From positions 124,001-188,000 of the forward strand of contig JARGSG010000264.1 of NCBI GenBank assembly GCA_030374805.1: a stretch of DNA of 64,000 bases. Reading direction: 5' to 3'. The notes under the pieces are model-generated. The model worked only from the letters and a program-made list of their open reading frames with translations. It was not told where the DNA came from and made no database searches. Made by a program: the position numbers and the translations under genes. The first letter of the stretch is position 1. Every line of letters starts with the position of its first letter. This DNA comes from Gracilaria gracilis (lineage: Eukaryota; Rhodophyta; Florideophyceae; Gracilariales; Gracilariaceae). This document shows positions 63,594 through 64,000 of the stretch, one piece after another.

Positions 63594-64000
63594 TGTCAGA
63601 CTCGCTATTTGACGCCGCTCGGCTGCGGATCCCGCTATTGAAGGCCGATAATTACTTTATGTGGTCACACAAAATAGAACTCGTCTTACGATTGAAAAGC
63701 ATGTGGCAGATTGTGACCGGAAAAGAAGCGAAGCCCGAGGATCCAGATGCTAAGATGAAGTATGAGACGCGATGCGACATTGCATTGTCTTGCATACTGT
63801 TATCGGCTCATGAATCATGTGTCGCGCCGGTGATGAAGATGAGAGACCCCTGTGAAGTCTGGGATACATTGAATTCGAACTTCGAGATGGTCTCTCAGGC
63901 TAGCATCGACGCGTTATTAGAACACTACCAGGACATGAAGATGGACGCATCTGAAAATCTCCTGGACTACATTAATCGTCTAGCAGTACCAGAGATGAAA
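63594..64000 (+). CDS. Copia-type Gag (UBN2-like), cut by window edge
   Basis: Opens with the ATG at 63594 and stays open to the last base, so the 3' end lies outside. It reads RIPLLKADNYFMWSHKIELV, the typical start of Ty1/copia Gag (L-x-G/A-x-N-Y-x-x-W), then MWQIVTGKEAKPEDPDAK, HESCVAPVMKMRDPCEVWDT (family: E-x-W-x-x-L) and YQDMKMDASENLLDYINRL. Gag forms the particle that packages the element RNA. About 70 bp upstream lies the likely primer-binding site. It appears intact as far as visible. Confidence 0.85.

Overview
ORGANISM. This is nuclear DNA of a eukaryote, most likely a photosynthetic one, and a red alga is my best guess. Gene density is low, most genes have a single exon, and the few introns are short with GTAAGT/GTATGT donors and CTAAC branch points (clear in REV3 and in a MutS2 piece). 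A plastid-type MutS2, a Shewanella-like phosphatase, a SIP-like aquaporin and many PIF/Harbinger, Tnp2 and Copia elements fit an alga. The assignment is inference; no species marker is present. LAYOUT. 1-9185: AT-rich DNA ending in a transposon end, then a 7.9 kb PIF/Harbinger element (1314-9185) bounded by 31-bp inverted repeats and TCA target duplications. It holds a transposase, the N-terminal 900 codons of a VPS13-like gene, and two unrecognised ORFs. 9186-20110: a broken AP-sigma gene, then a Tnp2/CACTA-like transposon region (transposase 14055-17144, divergent basic protein 17798-19318, subterminal repeats near 20 kb) that also contains a pyruvate dehydrogenase E2 fragment. 20130-22616: GC-rich minisatellite and a broken secreted-protein gene. 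23451-39355: the ordinary gene-bearing core, with a Shewanella-like phosphatase, a plastid/heme-like small protein, REV3 (three introns), NOL12/RRP17, an aquaporin and RRP6. 39474-48500: a decayed strip with mitochondrial L2 (frameshifted), the 3' part of MutS2 (frameshifted), an L-type lectin (frameshifted), an ECM29 fragment, a charged single-alpha-helix protein, a dead DDE transposase and an adenylosuccinate lyase fragment. 48650-54600: unrecognised coiled-coil ORFs around an array of about 75-bp palindromes. 55600-58565: a perfect 41-bp palindrome, a tandem duplication with intron-like signals, a bromodomain remnant and two copies of a CWC21/SRRM2-type first exon. 59-64 kb: little coding content, a fold-back MITE, and the 5' end of a Copia element running off the right edge. 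HOW IT FITS TOGETHER. The intact core genes serve DNA-damage tolerance (REV3), rRNA processing (RRP6, NOL12), phosphoprotein turnover and membrane transport; they share no operon-like logic. The rest is a transposon landscape with at least seven truncated or frameshifted housekeeping-gene pieces, several visibly GC-richer than the core. At least one (VPS13) sits inside a complete transposon with intact ends, so gene capture by DNA transposons is a good explanation for part of this debris.
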